The notes under the pieces are model-generated. The model saw nothing but the letters and a program-made list of their open reading frames with translations. It searched no databases and was not told the DNA's origin. DNA of 15,450 bases from positions 1 to 15,450 of the forward strand of contig JBDTOX010000101.1 in assembly GCA_039933015.1 (NCBI GenBank). Direction: 5' to 3'. Below, one piece after another: positions 14,584-15,450 of this stretch. Numbering within the stretch: the stretch's first letter is position 1; the number at the start of each line of letters is the position of its first letter. A program made the position numbers and the translations under genes. The stretch comes from JBDTOX01 sp039933015 (GTDB taxonomy: Bacteria > Pseudomonadota > Gammaproteobacteria > Burkholderiales > Methylophilaceae).

Positions 14584-15231
14584 TTAGCCGGTTTCATGGA
14601 CAACCCCTACTCCATTATGCAAGCCGTACGAGGCCAGTTCCAGACAGGTGGGTAGGTAATCATTGTGAAGAATGCTGCGTATCCCCAACGTTTGAGCAAT
14701 CTGTACAAACATTGGAGTATTTTCGATATAGACTATCTGCTCGACAGGAACCTGGGCGATGTCCAACGCAAGCCGAAAGATGTCTATGTCGGGCTTGCGT
14801 AGGCGGACGAAGCAGGACGAAATAAAACAATCCACAAACTCGTTTAGCTTGAACTTGTGGATTCGGTGCGCATTCAGTTCCCGCGCTTCGTTGCTAACCA
14901 CCACGATCTTTAATCCGTACTTAGTCTTGAGTTTGCGGATTAACGCGATCATCTCGGGATAAGGTTGCGACTGGGCAAACATGAATTCCCGGAACTTATC
15001 CCGCGTGAACGGCCGCTCATCGTAAAAAACCGTTCTATCCAGGTATTCCTCCAGCGTGAGCTTTCCTTCCTCATGGATGGCGAAATTCAGACGATGCCGG
15101 CTCTCCATCTCTGCCCAGTCCAGCTTGAAATTTGTCGCCGCCCGCTGGCGGGCATGATGATCCCACCCATTAGTGAGCAGGACACCGCCGATATCCAGAA
15201 ACAAGGTAGTGATCGAGGTTGCGCTTTTCAT
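14584..15231 (-). CDS. HAD-superfamily hydrolase (YihX/epoxide hydrolase-like)
   Basis: A 215-residue cytoplasmic protein of the haloacid dehalogenase superfamily, probably a small-molecule phosphatase. Motif I is FLDIGGVLL with nucleophile Asp13; the usual second Asp is Gly15, as in YihX-like members. Residues ~20-90 form the helical cap. Motif II is VVSNE with Ser113, and motif III is RKPD with Lys146. Motif IV reads YIENTPMF (168-175), with Glu170-Asn171 where relatives have two acidic residues. It starts four bases inside the preceding GlgX-like gene (ATGA) and is followed by tpiA, so a sugar-phosphate substrate is plausible but unproven. Confidence 0.82.
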   Translation of the reverse strand: MKSATSITTLFLDIGGVLLTNGWDHHARQRAATNFKLDWAEMESRHRLNFAIHEEGKLTLEEYLDRTVFYDERPFTRDKFREFMFAQSQPYPEMIALIRKLKTKYGLKIVVVSNEARELNAHRIHKFKLNEFVDCFISSCFVRLRKPDIDIFRLALDIAQVPVEQIVYIENTPMFVQIAQTLGIRSILHNDYLPTCLELASYGLHNGVGVVHETG

Positions 15232-15450
15232 TTAGCCTCCGTCAACGCCGTCTGAAACTTTTGACCATCTTTTCCTCGAGTTAGAAGTATGACGCTAGAT
15301 CGAGGACTCAAGTAGTAAGTTTGCTGATCTTGCAAAAGTGCCTCCTCGCCTGTAGCAAACAGATCTAGCGGCGCTTCGCGAGATGTATCAACAGACAGTT
15401 GCCATTGAGCCCCCGGCAATATGGGGGGCAGTCTGAAATCGACTGCCTCG
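15228..15450 (-). CDS. glgX: 3' end of a GH13 alpha-glucan enzyme, probably GlgX debranching enzyme (partial)
   Basis: The frame is open to the right window edge, giving the last ~73 residues of a longer protein. It reads VDFRLPPILPGAQWQLSVDT, then a short acidic linker, and ends YYLSPRSSVILLTR plus a short tail. This is the pattern of the C-terminal beta domain of glycogen debranching (isoamylase-type) enzymes, where an x-x-x-DTA strand and a PRSxxLL strand close the domain; trehalohydrolase TreZ ends similarly. The stop overlaps the HAD start by 4 nt, so the genes are coupled. A TTG at 15419 in this frame is unlikely to be a true start. The family call rests on a short tail. Confidence 0.55.
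   Translation of the reverse strand, partial: EAVDFRLPPILPGAQWQLSVDTSREAPLDLFATGEEALLQDQQTYYLSPRSSVILLTRGKDGQKFQTALTEAK

Noticed and set aside
1..15450. CRISPR array, tRNA, rRNA, insertion sequence, phage or defence genes
   Set aside because: I found no spaced direct repeats, no cloverleaf or rRNA-like stretches, no transposase or integrase motifs and no terminal inverted repeats. The only tandem repeat is the coding one in atpD.

Overview
The window looks like a chromosomal segment of a respiratory Gram-negative proteobacterium. It encodes an outer-membrane cytochrome-porin and a diheme cytochrome c4, both with Sec signal peptides, and it has moderate GC in most genes. Protein style and gene mix suggest a beta- or gammaproteobacterium, possibly a chemolithotroph such as Nitrosomonadales or Gallionellaceae. 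That placement is inference from recognised families, not from a database search.

Left part (1-2680, + strand): the 3' end of an unrecognised AT-rich gene; a putative promoter; a two-gene unit with a Cyc2-like cytochrome-porin fusion followed by a cytochrome c4 homologue; then an 18-bp perfect hairpin that can terminate transcription from both sides. Middle part (2794-6117, - strand): a likely operon of an FNR-like flavin oxidoreductase, a DUF488 protein and a YHS/HMA-like metal-site protein, and upstream of it a four-helix DUF2254 membrane protein. Between DUF2254 and the ATPase (6118-6629) lies a gene-poor stretch with what may be the ruins of a small membrane protein gene.

Right part (6630-15450, - strand): a complete N-type ATPase operon in the diagnostic order atpD-C-Q-R-B-E-F-A-G. 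It has the N-ATPase-specific atpQ and atpR genes, no atpH, and a long b subunit with a delta-like C-terminal region. Subunit c carries two membrane carboxylates (E30 and E63) and the E-S-T-x-x-Y ligand pattern. The beta, alpha and b subunits all end in low-complexity charged tails; the beta tail contains a 24-bp tandem repeat.

The ATPase operon is preceded on the same strand by the 3' end of a GlgX-like alpha-glucan enzyme gene, an HAD hydrolase (ATGA overlap), tpiA, and a 65-codon ORF. I read this ORF as the N-terminal stub of glucose-6-phosphate isomerase (pgi). It overlaps tpiA by ATGA and runs into atpD. The simplest reading is a glycogen/glycolysis operon whose pgi gene was cut short, with the N-ATPase operon now occupying the place of the rest of the gene. 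The ATPase may therefore be co-expressed with sugar-storage genes. Most ATPase genes overlap or nearly touch, implying translational coupling. The main exception is atpE, which has a 31-nt spacer with a strong, unstructured initiation region, as expected for the multicopy c subunit.
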